Positions 46,784-56,053 of a stretch of 64,000 bases of DNA are shown here, one piece after another. Source of the DNA: VGBV01 sp963813725 (lineage in GTDB: Bacteria; Actinomycetota; Thermoleophilia; Solirubrobacterales; 70-9). The notes under the pieces are model-generated. The model did no database searches, was not told the origin of the DNA, and saw only the letters and a program-made list of their open reading frames with translations. The stretch is from assembly GCA_963813725.1 (NCBI GenBank), contig CAWFAI010000013.1:1-64000 (forward strand), read 5' to 3'. The translations under genes and the position numbers were made by a program. Positions within the stretch are counted from its first letter, which is position 1, and the number at the start of each line of letters is the position of its first letter.

Positions 46784-48942
46784 ATGAAAGACAGGCTTCG
46801 CTCCTTCGCTCTACTGCCGGGTGGCCGGCGAACCAAGTTCGCGGTGATCGCCGTCTGGCTGTTGATCGCGATGGCGATCGGTCCGCTGTCGAGCAAGTTC
46901 GAGGATGCCCAGCAGAACGACCCGGCCGACTACCTGCCCGCCGACGCGGAGTCCGTAAGGACGCTTGATCAGCTGGAGGGATTTCCCTCGGACGATCGGG
47001 CCGATGCGATCACCGTCTTTCATCGCACCGGAGGGCTGACCGCTGAAGACAGGACCGCGATCGAGCAGGTGCGCACGGCGATCAACGAACAGGTGCGGCC
47101 GGCGATCAACGCCGGGAGCCCCCGGGCTGTAGGGGAAACCGGCGCCGCCGTGGTCTCGAGCGATCGTGGCACGGCGCTGCTGACGACCTCGATCACGGTT
47201 CCCGAGGAGGCCACCGGCGATGCGGAGGACGCGCTCACCGACACGCCGGAGGAGATCAAGGAGCAGCTCGGCTCGCTACCGAGCGGCCTCGAGGCGAAGG
47301 TGACCGGCCCCGCCGGCTTCTCGTCCGATGCGGTCGAAGTCTTCGATGACATCAACGGCACCCTTCTCTACGCGACTGCCGCATTGGTGCTGGTGCTGCT
47401 GATCGTCATCTACCGCAGCCCGATCTTCTGGACGATCCCCTTCTTTGCGGTGGTTCTGGCTGAGGTCATCACCCGTGGGCTCGGCTATCTGGTCGCGGAG
47501 GCCGGCGTGACCGTCACCGGCCAGTCCGGGGGCATCCTCCCGGTGCTGGTCTTCGGTGCAGGGACCGACTACGCCTTGCTGATGGTCTCGCGCTACCGCG
47601 AGGAGCTGCGCCGTCACGAGAACAAGCACGACGCCATCCGCGTCACCCTGCGGCGCACGAGCCCGGTGATCCTCGCCTCCGGCGCCACCGTGATGGCTGC
47701 GCTCTTGACGCTCGGCCTGGCGGAGGTCACCGGGACCTCTGGCCTCGGCCCGATCGGCGCGCTCGGCATCGCGATGGCGATGGTTGCGATGCTGACGATC
47801 CTCCCTGCCCTGCTGACCGTGTTCGGGCGGCGGGCCTTCTGGCCCTTCATCCCGCGGTTCGGCAGCGAGGGCACGGACGAGACCCACGGCCGGTGGAGGA
47901 GGATCGCCGACTGGATTGCCCGCGGGCCTCGCCGGGTCTGGATTGGAACCACAGCGGTGCTCGCGGTGATGGCGCTTGGCCTCTTGCAGCTCAACGGCGA
48001 GTTGACGAGCGGCAACATGTTCCGCGACGAGGTCGACTCCGAGCGGGGCCAGAAGCTGCTCGAGTTGGGCTTCCCCGCGGGAGCGAACGCGCCACCGACG
48101 TCCTTGTCACGGAGAGCTCGGAGCTGAATCAAGTTCGGACGGCCTTGGCTCGGGCGCCGGGCGTCGCCGAGGTCTCGCCTCAGCTGGAGCAGGGACCAAT
48201 CGGAACCAAGCTCGAAGTAACGCTCGAGGAGGATCCCTACAGCACCGCAGGATTCGACCTGATCCCGGGGATCCGCGACGCGGCTCGCGAGGCTGCCGAC
48301 GACGATGTGCTGGTCGGCGGCCCGACTGCCGCGGAGTACGACCTGCGCGAGTCGACGGCGCGCGACAACCGCCTGATCGTGCCGGTGGCGCTGTTCGTGG
48401 TCTTTCTGATCCTGGCGGCGCTACTGCGGGCCGTCGTGGCCCCGCTGGTCCTGATCGGCACCGTGATCCTGTCCTACTGCGCCGCCCTCGGCATCGGGAC
48501 GTTCTTCTTCGAGAACGTGTTCGACTTCCCGGGCATCGATCCGGCCCTGCCGCTGTTCGCGTTCATCTTCCTGGTGGCGCTGGGAATCGATTACAACGTC
48601 TTCCTGATGGCCCGGGTGCGCGAGGAGACGCTCAGGTACGGAACGCACGATGGGACGATCCGAGGCCTTGCCGTGACCGGCACCGTGATCACCTCGGCGG
48701 GCCTGGTGCTGGCCGGCACCTTCTCCGTCTTGGGGATCCTGCCGCTCGTGTTTCTGAGCGAGCTCGGGTTCACGGTCGCGATCGGCGTCCTGATCGACAC
48801 CTTCCTGGTCAGATCGCTGCTGGTGCCCGCCCTCGTGCTCGAGATCGGCGACCGGGTCTGGTGGCCGTCGGCGCTCGCGCACACCGCGGGACGGGCCTCC
48901 CGGAGGGCTGCGGGTGAGCCGGCGGCGTATGGGGCCCGATGA
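46784..48942 (+). CDS. MmpL/RND-family transporter, one frameshift
   Basis: About 718 residues, 12 helices in two halves. Each half has a porter domain and the proton-relay Asp-Tyr pair: FGAGTDYALLMVSRYREELR and VALGIDYNVFLMARVREE. A 2-base insertion (or one-base loss) near 48090 separates the halves; the second resumes as ATDVLVTESSELNQV. GGGAG precedes ATG 46784. MmpL proteins export lipids or drugs driven by protons. The upstream sigma factor and hydrolase may regulate or accompany it. Confidence 0.88.
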
Positions 48943-48962
48943 GCGAGTCGCAAGGACGGGCT

Positions 48963-48989
48963 AGCCGGGTGCCCTGACAACTCCCGGCT
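48963..48989. terminator. hairpin after mmpL (weak terminator)
   Basis: AGCCGGG (48963-48969) pairs with CCCGGCT (48983-48989) across a 13-base loop. There is no T-run, so termination strength is doubtful. It lies between the transporter and the endonuclease promoter. Confidence 0.3.
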
Positions 48990-49021
48990 GACGCTTCCCT
49001 GACGCCGTATAGGGTCGCGGC

Positions 49022-49816
49022 GTGAATCAGCTCGTCGGCGCCCACGTCGCCCCGGCCAAGCCGCTCGCCGAGGCGGAGGCGATCGGCGCCGACTGCGTGC
49101 AGATCTTCCTCTCGGACCCGCAGGGCTGGAAGAAGCCGGCCCCCAGGAAGGACGCCGAGGAGCTGAAGGCATCGCCGCTGCCCCTGTACGTCCACGCGCC
49201 CTACCTGATCAACGTCGCCTCGCCCAAGAACAACATCAGGCACGGCTCGCGGAAGATCCTGCAGCAGACCTGTGATGCGGCCGCGGAGGTCGGCGCCGCT
49301 GCCGTCATCGTCCATCCCGGCCACGCCGAGGACGGGGTGGCCAAGGGCTTCCCGCGCTGGGCCAGCACGGTCGAGCGGCTCTCCTCCGAGGTGCCGCTGT
49401 ACGTCGAGAACACGGCCGGCGGCGAGAACGCGGTCGCGCGGCGCTTCGACGACCTGGCGCGGCTGTGGGAGGCGATCAACGACGCGGATGGATCGGTGGA
49501 GCTGGGCGTCTGCTTCGACACCTGCCACGCACACGCCGCGGGCGAGGAGCTCGGCGACGCCGTCGGGCGGGTGCGAGAGAGCTGCGGGCGGATCGACCTG
49601 CTGCACGCGAACGACTCCCGCGACCCGGCCGGGACCGGCGCCGACCGCCACGCCAACCTCGGCAAGGGCGAGATCGGCGCCGAGGTCCTGTCGGCGATGA
49701 TCAAGGCGGCCAAGGCGCCGGTCGTCGTCGAGACGCCGGGCGGCAAAGGAGATGAAGGTGGACCTGGTTCGTGCGGAAGCCTCTCGCGCGAAAGTAGTAG
49801 TAAGTGTATGGTGTGA
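49022..49816 (+). CDS. nfo: endonuclease IV (AP endonuclease), altered C-terminus
   Basis: TIM-barrel AP endonuclease, 264 residues as read. Metal ligands in VGAHVA, YVHAPYLINVAS, VIVHPGHAEDG, YVENTAGG, CFDTCHAHAAG, LLHANDSRDPAGTGADRHAN and VVVETPGG. An extra A at 49745-49747 probably changes the last residues (repair gives GGKEMKVDLVRAEASRA). The natural end is unclear because anomalous sequence begins here. TATAGG (49008-49013) lies just before GTG 49022. It removes abasic sites in base-excision repair. Confidence 0.88.
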   Translation: MNQLVGAHVAPAKPLAEAEAIGADCVQIFLSDPQGWKKPAPRKDAEELKASPLPLYVHAPYLINVASPKNNIRHGSRKILQQTCDAAAEVGAAAVIVHPGHAEDGVAKGFPRWASTVERLSSEVPLYVENTAGGENAVARRFDDLARLWEAINDADGSVELGVCFDTCHAHAAGEELGDAVGRVRESCGRIDLLHANDSRDPAGTGADRHANLGKGEIGAEVLSAMIKAAKAPVVVETPGGKGDEGGPGSCGSLSRESSSKCMV

Positions 49817-50340
49817 TGGAGGAGTGGCAGGTGCTGTGGTGGCTGTGTGTCAGCGGTGGGTCAGTAGATATGGCAGGGGGCCTCGGTAGATGGGCGAGGC
49901 TGAGGCGAGTGCGGGAAGAAACACAAGAAGCAGCGGCACGGCGCGTGATGCGTCGGACACGGCGGCGCCGGGAGCCCGCTGGGGTTCTGGCGCATGCTCG
50001 ACTGCCAGGACGGCTGCGCACGAGATGTGGAGCGGGGCGATACACCACGCCACGGGCGGCAGACAAACGATTTTGGCGCTGCGGTGCTGGACGGGGACGA
50101 CATGTGGGGCGAGCGCTGCGAGCTCGGGAGAACGAGGGCGATGCAACACTTCTACGGCGAGGGAGGCGCGGATACGCGAGATGTGGTGCGTGCACGGCTT
50201 GCTAGCGTTTCACTGGCAGGGATGATGTAGATGAAGCAGAGGGCGGCAGACGAACAGCGGCGGCACGGATGCTGGAGCTGGACGCCTACGGGGCGCTGGC
50301 GGCTGCGGCAGAGCTCTCGCGCGGCCCGCGAGAGGACTCG
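49817..50340. other. anomalous purine-skewed island, no supported gene
   Basis: About 520 bases with a G/purine-rich plus strand and codon use unlike any neighbour. Several overlapping ORFs exist on both strands, but none has periodicity or a recognisable motif. A short similarity (GGCGGCAGAC) recurs near 50,060 and 50,240. Possible assembly junction, decayed DNA or an unusual RNA; I cannot assign it. Confidence 0.4.
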
Positions 50341-50351
50341 CGCGAGATCTG

Positions 50352-50628
50352 GTGGCCGGCGCGGACGGGGGTCTGGGTCGCTTCGCCTTCGACATCCTCT
50401 ATTCGCGAGGCAGCGCAAGGGGTTCGATCAAGATCAAGGTAGAACTGAACGGCGACCTCGACTACGGCGAACCCGGCGAGCGAAGCGAGCGGATGCGCGC
50501 CGACCCTGGAGTTCGAGACGGCGGGAAGCGGCGACGACGGGTTCGGCGCAGGAGGCGCTATCCGCTCGCATGTGAGCGGTATCTACCACGACTCCGCGAT
50601 CGACTGCAACGCATCGCTCGGCTGCTAG
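50352..50628 (+). pseudogene. fragment of a possible secreted/beta-rich protein
   Basis: The frame LGRFAFDILYSRGSARGSIK, then IKVELNGDLDYGEPGE, continues after a one-base shift near 50508 as LEFETAGSGDDGFGAGG and ends with IRSHVSGIYHDSAIDCNASL before TAG 50628. The composition looks like a gene remnant, without an N-terminus. Not recognised. Confidence 0.35.
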
Positions 50629-50711
50629 GTCGATCTGGATAACATCTAGATCGCTAGGTTCTAGCTTCTGTCTCGTTCAGCTGCGCGACGCCGTGGCTCT
50701 CGGTCACTGAA

Positions 50712-51329
50712 TCAGTCAGCTAGGAGCGTGCGCTCGGCCGTCTCGAACAGCAGGTCGCTGATCGCGTCCGCGTCCAGGCCGCGTCCGCTCCAGAGCAGGT
50801 CGAAGGTGTCGAACGCGGTCAGGACCCAGAGCAGGTGGGCGGCGCGGGTGGCCCCCACCCCCTTGCGCAGGTGTCCCCGGGCCGCCAGCCGCCGCGCCAT
50901 GCCCGCCATTCCCGCGGTGCGCTCCTGTTCGCGGCGGCCGATCGCGGCGGCCACCGCCTCGTCGCCGAGCCGAGCCAGCGAATACAGGGCACGGTTCACC
51001 TCGTACTCCGAGACGAAGAGATCCACGCCCGCGCGGATGCCCTCGCGCAGGGCGACGGTCGGATCGGGGCCTCGGGTGACCTCCAGCAACCGCTCGTATT
51101 CGGCGCGCCCGACGAGATGGCTGGCCAGGGCGTCGAACAGCCCGGCGCGCGAGCCGAAGATCGCGTACACCGTCGAGCGCGCGACCCCGGCCTCCTCGGC
51201 CACGGCCTCGAGCGAGATCCCGCCGGACGGGTCTCTGGTCATCCGCTCCCTGAGGGCGTCGAGGATCCGTTCCCTCGTGTGACTGGCCGACTCGGCCCGA
51301 AGCCGCTGCTCGTACTTGCGTTTCGTCAC
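50712..51329 (-). CDS. TetR-family repressor
   Basis: 205 residues. Helix-turn-helix ISLEAVAEEAGVARSTVYAI, then FGSRAGLFDALASHL. The all-helical ligand domain is variable. It faces the FAD monooxygenase across a strong inverted repeat (51343-51396), the likely operator for both genes. Inducer unknown. Confidence 0.88.
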   Translation of the reverse strand: MTKRKYEQRLRAESASHTRERILDALRERMTRDPSGGISLEAVAEEAGVARSTVYAIFGSRAGLFDALASHLVGRAEYERLLEVTRGPDPTVALREGIRAGVDLFVSEYEVNRALYSLARLGDEAVAAAIGRREQERTAGMAGMARRLAARGHLRKGVGATRAAHLLWVLTAFDTFDLLWSGRGLDADAISDLLFETAERTLLAD

Positions 51330-51342
51330 AGAAGCAGGATAT

Positions 51343-51396
51343 CTACTTCATCGGACATTCTGTCTGCTAAAACTACAGGCTGTCCGATGAAAGTAG
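51343..51396. promoter_or_regulatory. TetR operator region
   Basis: CTACTTCATCGGACA (51343-51357) and TGTCCGATGAAAGTAG (51381-51396) are inverted copies differing by one base. A nested palindrome GACA-TTC-TGTC is at 51354-51364. It lies midway between the divergent TetR and monooxygenase genes. Confidence 0.75.
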
Positions 51397-51411
51397 CGAC
51401 ACACAGGAACG

Positions 51412-52917
51412 GTGAACGAGATGGCTGTGCACGAGGAAGACACGCAGGTGCTGGTGGTCGGCGCGGGCCCGGCGGGCCTGACCGCGGCGATCACGCTCGC
51501 CCGAGCGGGCGTAGAGGTGACGGTGATCGAGCGGCGCGGGGAGCTGTCGAGCCTGCCCAGGGCGACGACGGTGAGCATCCGGAGCATGGAGATATTCAGA
51601 GGCTGGGGGCTCGAGGAGGAGATCCGCGCCATCGCTCCCGAGGTCGAATGGCAGGGATGGCTGTCCGAGACCCTCGCGTCCGCGGAGCGAGGGGAGGTCT
51701 GGCCGACGGGCATCCCGACCCTGGAGCAGAGCGCCGTGATCAGCCCCACGATCCCGGTCTGCGCGGCGCAGGACGAGCTCGAGCCGATCCTGCTCGCCCA
51801 CCTGCGCTCGCTGCCCGGCTCGCGGGTGCTGCTGGGCGCGGAGCTGATCGAGCTCGAGACCGGCGGCGGCGAGGTGGCGGCGACGGTTCGCCTGTCCGAC
51901 GGCCGCCTGCGCCGTGTGCGGGCGTCCCACCTGATCGGCGCCGATGGCGCCCACAGCGTCACCCGCCGCCTGCTGGGGATCGACATGGAGGTCGGGACCG
52001 CGGAGGGCGCGCGCAGCGTGCTGTTTCGCGCGCCGCTCTGGGACGTCGTGGGCGACCGCCGCTACGGCATCTACTCGGTCACCCACCCCGACGCTCCCGG
52101 GACGATGCTGCCCGCCGGCGGTGACAGGTGGCTGCACGGCACCTGGATCGACCCGGCGGACCCCGGCGAGATGCCCGGCGACGACGAGCTCGTGCGCCGC
52201 ATCCGCATCGGCGCGGGCGTCCCGGACCTCCCCGTCGAGATCATCCGGACGGGCACCTTCACCTTCGCCGCCGGATTGGCGGACGCCTTCAGGGGCGGCA
52301 ACGCGTTCCTCGTGGGCGATGCGGCCCACCGGGTGACGCCGCGGGGCGGGACCGGCATGAACATGGCCATCCACAGCGCCTTCGACCTCGGCTGGAAGCT
52401 TTCGTGGGTGCTCCGTGGCTGGGCCCCTCCAGCGCTCCTCGACTCCTACGAGGCCGAGCGGGTCCCCGCCGTCAGGCACAACGTGATCCGCTCGCTGGAC
52501 CCCGACGGCTCGACTCGGTCGTCCGACTCCGAGATGCACGTGGACCTCGGCGGCCGGATCCCCCACCTCTGGACCGAGCACCAGGGCGAGCGCCGCTCGA
52601 CCGTCGACCTGCTCGGCGACGGGATCACCCTCCTCACCGGCCCCGGCGGCGAGTGGAGGGACGCGCCGGCCCGCCCCGGCTCACCGCCACTGATCGTCCG
52701 CGGCCTGGACGAGGTCGCCGCGCGGGGACTCGGGCTTCGGCCCGGCGCCGCCATGCTGGTCAGGCCCGACGGAAAGCAGGAGGCTTGGCTCAGCTCAGGC
52801 GGTCATCAGCGACGCGCTCAGGTGGCGCGGGGGTCCGATCGCGAGCGCGCGTTCGCCACACCCTCTCGATCCCTCGCAGCAGCGCCGGGTACACGATCAA
52901 GTGGCGAAATGGCCTGA
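51412..52917 (+). CDS. FAD-dependent aromatic-ring monooxygenase
   Basis: 501 residues from GTG 51412 (ATG 51421 also possible). GxGxxG motif VLVVGAGPAGLTAAITLARAG, the DG motif IGADGAHSVTRRLLG, and FLVGDAAHRVTPRGGTGMN (GD motif) define the PHBH/TetX-like class, which hydroxylates phenols or antibiotics with NAD(P)H. The last ~40 residues lose family character and overlap the converging DUF2867 gene by 128 bases, so the natural stop may be earlier. Controlled by the divergent TetR. Confidence 0.88.
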   Translation: MNEMAVHEEDTQVLVVGAGPAGLTAAITLARAGVEVTVIERRGELSSLPRATTVSIRSMEIFRGWGLEEEIRAIAPEVEWQGWLSETLASAERGEVWPTGIPTLEQSAVISPTIPVCAAQDELEPILLAHLRSLPGSRVLLGAELIELETGGGEVAATVRLSDGRLRRVRASHLIGADGAHSVTRRLLGIDMEVGTAEGARSVLFRAPLWDVVGDRRYGIYSVTHPDAPGTMLPAGGDRWLHGTWIDPADPGEMPGDDELVRRIRIGAGVPDLPVEIIRTGTFTFAAGLADAFRGGNAFLVGDAAHRVTPRGGTGMNMAIHSAFDLGWKLSWVLRGWAPPALLDSYEAERVPAVRHNVIRSLDPDGSTRSSDSEMHVDLGGRIPHLWTEHQGERRSTVDLLGDGITLLTGPGGEWRDAPARPGSPPLIVRGLDEVAARGLGLRPGAAMLVRPDGKQEAWLSSGGHQRRAQVARGSDRERAFATPSRSLAAAPGTRSSGEMA

Positions 52918-53419
52918 TCGCGGCCAGGTAGACGGCTCCGAGCAGCCCGTTCGGCTTAACCAAGACGGCCAGCTGGCCGCGGTAGCCACCCTGGCCATCT
53001 GGGACCCAGCCGACGTGCAGGATCCCGTGAACGGTCCGGTTGACGGTCTCTGCTGCCCACTCATCCTCGAGGAGGTACAGCGAGGTGAAGGGCGCCAGGT
53101 CGAAGCCCGGGCCCGAAGGGCCCTCGCGCAGATCCGCCGGCAGCCGCTCGCGAACCATCGACCTTTGCGCGTCGTCGCCGCCCTCCGTGTCGTCCCAGCC
53201 GAGCAGCTCCCCGACCTTCCACCGGATCGCCCACAGCGTCCGGGCGGCGCGGGAGTCGCTTTGCGACGGGGATCCTGAGCCGATCTGCTGCACCAGCCGG
53301 GGAAAGTCGTCCGGGCCACCCGGCGTCGGCAGCGCCCACACGTCCTCGAGTCGAAAGTCGCGGGTGAGCTCGTGGATACGCCAGGGCCGGGAGGTGTGCG
53401 CGGTGTTCGGCAGTCTCAT
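52790..53419 (-). CDS. DUF2867-family protein
   Basis: 209 residues from ATG 53419. WRIHELTRDFRLEDVWALP, ARTLWAIRWKVGELLGWDD, FTSLYLLEDEWAAETVNRTV and VLVKPNGLLGAVYLAAIRPF. The pattern matches DUF2867, a START-like domain often attached to or near SDR proteins. Activity unknown. Diverges from the PPOX gene across a palindrome at 53433-53462. Confidence 0.75.
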   Translation of the reverse strand: MRLPNTAHTSRPWRIHELTRDFRLEDVWALPTPGGPDDFPRLVQQIGSGSPSQSDSRAARTLWAIRWKVGELLGWDDTEGGDDAQRSMVRERLPADLREGPSGPGFDLAPFTSLYLLEDEWAAETVNRTVHGILHVGWVPDGQGGYRGQLAVLVKPNGLLGAVYLAAIRPFRHLIVYPALLRGIERVWRTRARDRTPAPPERVADDRLS

Positions 53420-53432
53420 CGGGACCTCTCTC

Positions 53433-53462
53433 GACGATGGTTTTAGATCGTCTACTCTAGTA
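53433..53462. promoter_or_regulatory. palindromic operator between DUF2867 and PPOX genes
   Basis: GACGAT (53433-53438) and ATCGTC (53447-53452) form an inverted repeat with an 8-base spacer. TACTCTAGTA (53453-53462) is a second palindrome directly abutting it. The regulator could be the nearby TetR or an off-window protein. Confidence 0.5.
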
Positions 53463-53472
53463 TGTCCGGCCC

Positions 53473-53961
53473 ATGGGGCGCATGGACACTGAAGAGCTTG
53501 AGGGGCTGGCCAGGGCCATCCTCGACGCCAACCCGTACATGACCCTCGCAACCGCCGACGAGGACGGCCGGCCGTGGGTCTCGCCCCTCTACTACGCGGC
53601 CGACGGCTATCGAGAGCTGTTCTGGGTCTCATCCCCGGAGGCGAGGCATTCCACGAACATCGCGGCGCGCGCGGACGTGAGCCTCGTTGTCTTCGACCCC
53701 CAGGTGCCTCTCGGCGCCGCCCAGGCCGTCTACATGACGGCTACCGCCGACGAGCTGACCGGCGCAGATCTCATACGCGGCGTCGAGCTGTTCTCGCGTC
53801 GCTCGATCGAACATGGCGGACGGAGGTGGGAGGTCAGCGATGTAGGCCCGCCGGCCTCGCTGCGGGCTTACCGAGCGACGGCGACGGAACAATGGATTCT
53901 CGACACAACCGCGGAGTCGGCATCGAAGCGCGGTGATCAGCTCATCCCGCTGAGCCTCTGA
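53473..53961 (+). CDS. PPOX-type flavin/F420-binding split-barrel protein
   Basis: 162 residues. DANPYMTLATADEDGRPWVS, then LYYAADGYRELFWVSSPEARH, is the pyridoxamine-phosphate-oxidase split barrel that binds FMN or F420. The C-terminal EQWILDTTAES resembles related Mycobacterium proteins. ATG 53473 or 53482. Reductive or monooxygenase partner chemistry is likely; the substrate is not known. Confidence 0.8.
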   Translation: MGRMDTEELEGLARAILDANPYMTLATADEDGRPWVSPLYYAADGYRELFWVSSPEARHSTNIAARADVSLVVFDPQVPLGAAQAVYMTATADELTGADLIRGVELFSRRSIEHGGRRWEVSDVGPPASLRAYRATATEQWILDTTAESASKRGDQLIPLSL

Positions 53962-53965
53962 CCCG

Positions 53966-54466
53966 CTAGCGAGGATCGAGGATCACGATCGGGATCTTCC
54001 GGTCCCTCGCAAGCTCCTGGAAGAAGTCATAGCCGGGATAGAACTCGAGGAACCTCGGCCAAAGACGATCGTGCTCTTCGTCGGTCGCCACACGGGCGCG
54101 GACGTTTCGGATCGCGGAGCCGATCTGAATCGTGGTCTCGGGGTTGGCTCTCAGGTTGTGGAACCACGCGGGATTCGTCGGCTGGCCAGCTTTGGATGCC
54201 ACCACCGCGACGAGATCGCCTTCCTCGTGGTACATCACCGGCGAGGTGCGCCTGATCCCGCTCTTGGCGCCGGTGTGATCGAGGAGGAGGACTCGGGCGG
54301 CGGGCAGGCCGGGGAGGTGGCCGCCGAGCCTGCCGCCGGTGCGCCGGTAAAGCGCGACATGCATCCCCGCGGAGCGCGGCCCGAGGTAAAGGCCGTGTCT
54401 GTTGGCGAACTCGGAACCCGAGACCGCGATGCGCCCGAGCAAGGAGGGTTCGCGTTTCCGTGTCAC
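53966..54466 (-). CDS. Ddn-like deazaflavin (F420)-dependent nitroreductase
   Basis: 166 residues. VLLLDHTGAKSGIRRTSPVM, then VVASKAGQPTNPAWFHNLRA and NPETTIQIG, are hallmarks of the Ddn/FDR-A family, split-barrel enzymes using reduced F420 on quinones or nitro-compounds. Tail-to-tail with the PPOX gene, 4 bases apart. It supports F420 use by this organism. Confidence 0.88.
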   Translation of the reverse strand: MTRKREPSLLGRIAVSGSEFANRHGLYLGPRSAGMHVALYRRTGGRLGGHLPGLPAARVLLLDHTGAKSGIRRTSPVMYHEEGDLVAVVASKAGQPTNPAWFHNLRANPETTIQIGSAIRNVRARVATDEEHDRLWPRFLEFYPGYDFFQELARDRKIPIVILDPR

Positions 54467-54551
54467 CTACGCCGCCGATCAGGGAGATCGGATGGCGGTG
54501 ACCGCCTCTCTAATATCCAAGAACTTGTGCCTGGGCCTGGACTTCCTGCGC

Positions 54552-54965
54552 TCAACTGCCCGACCAGATCCGATCGAACTCGTCGCTGTCCAGCGGCAGC
54601 AGGGTGCACTCCACGAGCTTTCGGTTCCGAAACCGGTAGAGGCCGACCGTCGACCAGCGGCATTCCTCGCCACCGATCGAAGCCAGTCCGTCCGTCAGCG
54701 CAGCGATCACGTCGCCGTCACCGGTGAGGACGTCGCGGCGCTCCATCCGAAACGTTCCAGCCGCAAGCTCGCGGCGCCGGGCGAAGTAATCGATGACCTC
54801 GTCGATGCCCGTGTGCGTCCCGGCGATGGCGTTGTCGCCGGGGACGCGCCAGACGACGCGCTGGTCGAGCAGCGCCCGCAACTCGTCCGCGCTTCCGCCG
54901 GAATGAAACGCGGTCTGCGCGGCGTGGAGTGCGTCGAGGAGATCAATGGCGAGATCGCGCTGCAT
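54552..54965 (-). CDS. SnoaL-like NTF2-fold protein
   Basis: 137 residues. LLDALHAAQTAFHSGGSADE, LRALLDQRVVWRVPG, HTGIDEVIDYFARRRELAAG and VGLYRFRNRKLVECTLL fit SnoaL_2. It follows the PPOX gene (54978-55370) on the same strand with a 12-base gap, so it is probably co-transcribed. Confidence 0.82.
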   Translation of the reverse strand: MQRDLAIDLLDALHAAQTAFHSGGSADELRALLDQRVVWRVPGDNAIAGTHTGIDEVIDYFARRRELAAGTFRMERRDVLTGDGDVIAALTDGLASIGGEECRWSTVGLYRFRNRKLVECTLLPLDSDEFDRIWSGS

Positions 54966-54977
54966 CGAGCTCTCAGA

Positions 54978-55370
54978 TCAGTTTCGCGCGACCAGCTCGT
55001 AGTGGAGCGTTTGCGTCCGCATGATTCGGTGCGTGAGCGGAACGAGAACCCGGTGAAGGAGTCGATGGCGGGCGGCGAGCGCCTGTCGGGCGATTCGCGC
55101 ATCGTCACCTTCGAGGAGCGTGGCGCGCGCAGCGATCGCCTCGCCAGAGGGCTCACCGCGGAAGCTCGAGGGCGCGACCTCGACATTCGGGTCTCGCCGC
55201 AAGCGCTTCGCCTTGCCGGCCGTCTCCCAGGTCCGAAAGAACGCCCGGGCGCCGTCGAAAGCGATACTGACCGGGGTCGCGACCGGCGTGCCGTCGCGTT
55301 TGTAGGTCGTCAGCAAGATGGTCTTCGTCTGTCGCAGCGATTCAAACTGGTTGCCGATCCCGGTCTTCAA
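54978..55370 (-). CDS. PPOX-class F420-dependent oxidoreductase
   Basis: 130 residues. TKTILLTTYKRDGTPVATPV, RAFFRTWETAGKAKRLRRDP and NVEVAPSSFRGEPSG match the TIGR03666 PPOX group. TTG 55370 is chosen as start because AAGGAGGA (minus strand, 55384-55377) lies 6 bases upstream; an upstream extension to 55439 has no such site. Diverges from the SnoaL gene across the 55464-55485 operator. Confidence 0.85.
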   Translation of the reverse strand: MKTGIGNQFESLRQTKTILLTTYKRDGTPVATPVSIAFDGARAFFRTWETAGKAKRLRRDPNVEVAPSSFRGEPSGEAIAARATLLEGDDARIARQALAARHRLLHRVLVPLTHRIMRTQTLHYELVARN

Positions 55371-55463
55371 GAGTGTTCCTCCTTGGCTCGTCGCCGCAAA
55401 CACGTCTCTCCGGACCGACCGGCCGGCGAGCTTCCGCACGGCCGCCCGGCTCGGGTAAGCACA

Positions 55464-55485
55464 TTATAGAATAGATCCTCTATAA
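55464..55485. promoter_or_regulatory. inverted-repeat operator, site 1
   Basis: TTATAGA (55464-55470), eight bases, TCTATAA (55479-55485) is a perfect inverted repeat between the divergent PPOX and SnoaL genes. It shares its ATAGA/TCTAT core with site 2 (56039-56062), in front of the TetR gene. Confidence 0.65.
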
Positions 55486-55549
55486 CACCCGACTGAACGG
55501 GCCAGCTCTTGTGCCCGGCCGTCCCCCAGAAGAGATCGGAGTTACCGAT

Positions 55550-56053
55550 ATGCAAAGCAACGAAGAGGTCGTGCTCGGCGCTATCCGTGCGGTCGAGAAG
55601 CGCGACGCCGAGGCGCTGTTCGAGCTCTACCACGACGATGTCGAGCTCCACGACGCTCCCTCGCTCCCCTACCGGGACACGGCTCGCGGCAAGGCCGAGA
55701 TGCGCAAGCAGCTGGAAACAGCGCCCGAGAAAACCTGGCTCGGGACCTGGGGCCCGTTGCAACCGACGGAGGAGGAGCGGCGGATGGACCCGCGAGTCGT
55801 CGCAAGCGAGGGTGGCGAGGTCGTCGTCCAATACACGACGCGCGCTCTCGCTCCCAACGGCGAGCGCTTCGAATCACCCGTGCTGGCGGTGTACGAGGTG
55901 CGCGACGGCAAGTTCTTCCGGGCCCAGATGTTTCACTACGACACCGCCGCGGTCCTGGCGTTCCTCGAGCGCGCCGGGATCTCGGAGCAGACCGACCGCG
56001 GCCTGAAGGACAGCGCCGGTCTGGGCTGTCCGCGAGTCATAGTAGAAACCTAG
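55550..56053 (+). CDS. SnoaL-like NTF2-fold protein
   Basis: 167 residues from ATG 55550, with CGGAG upstream. EEVVLGAIRAVEKRDAEALF, LYHDDVELHDAPSLPYRD and VLAVYEVRDGKFFRAQMFHY make a SnoaL_3-type domain. The final segment extends into site 2 of the operator, and the stop TAG (56051-56053) lies inside it. Probably repressed by the following TetR. Confidence 0.82.
   Translation: MQSNEEVVLGAIRAVEKRDAEALFELYHDDVELHDAPSLPYRDTARGKAEMRKQLETAPEKTWLGTWGPLQPTEEERRMDPRVVASEGGEVVVQYTTRALAPNGERFESPVLAVYEVRDGKFFRAQMFHYDTAAVLAFLERAGISEQTDRGLKDSAGLGCPRVIVET

Noticed and set aside
49817..50640. Insertion sequence or transposon
   Set aside because: No transposase frame, terminal inverted repeats or target duplication could be seen.
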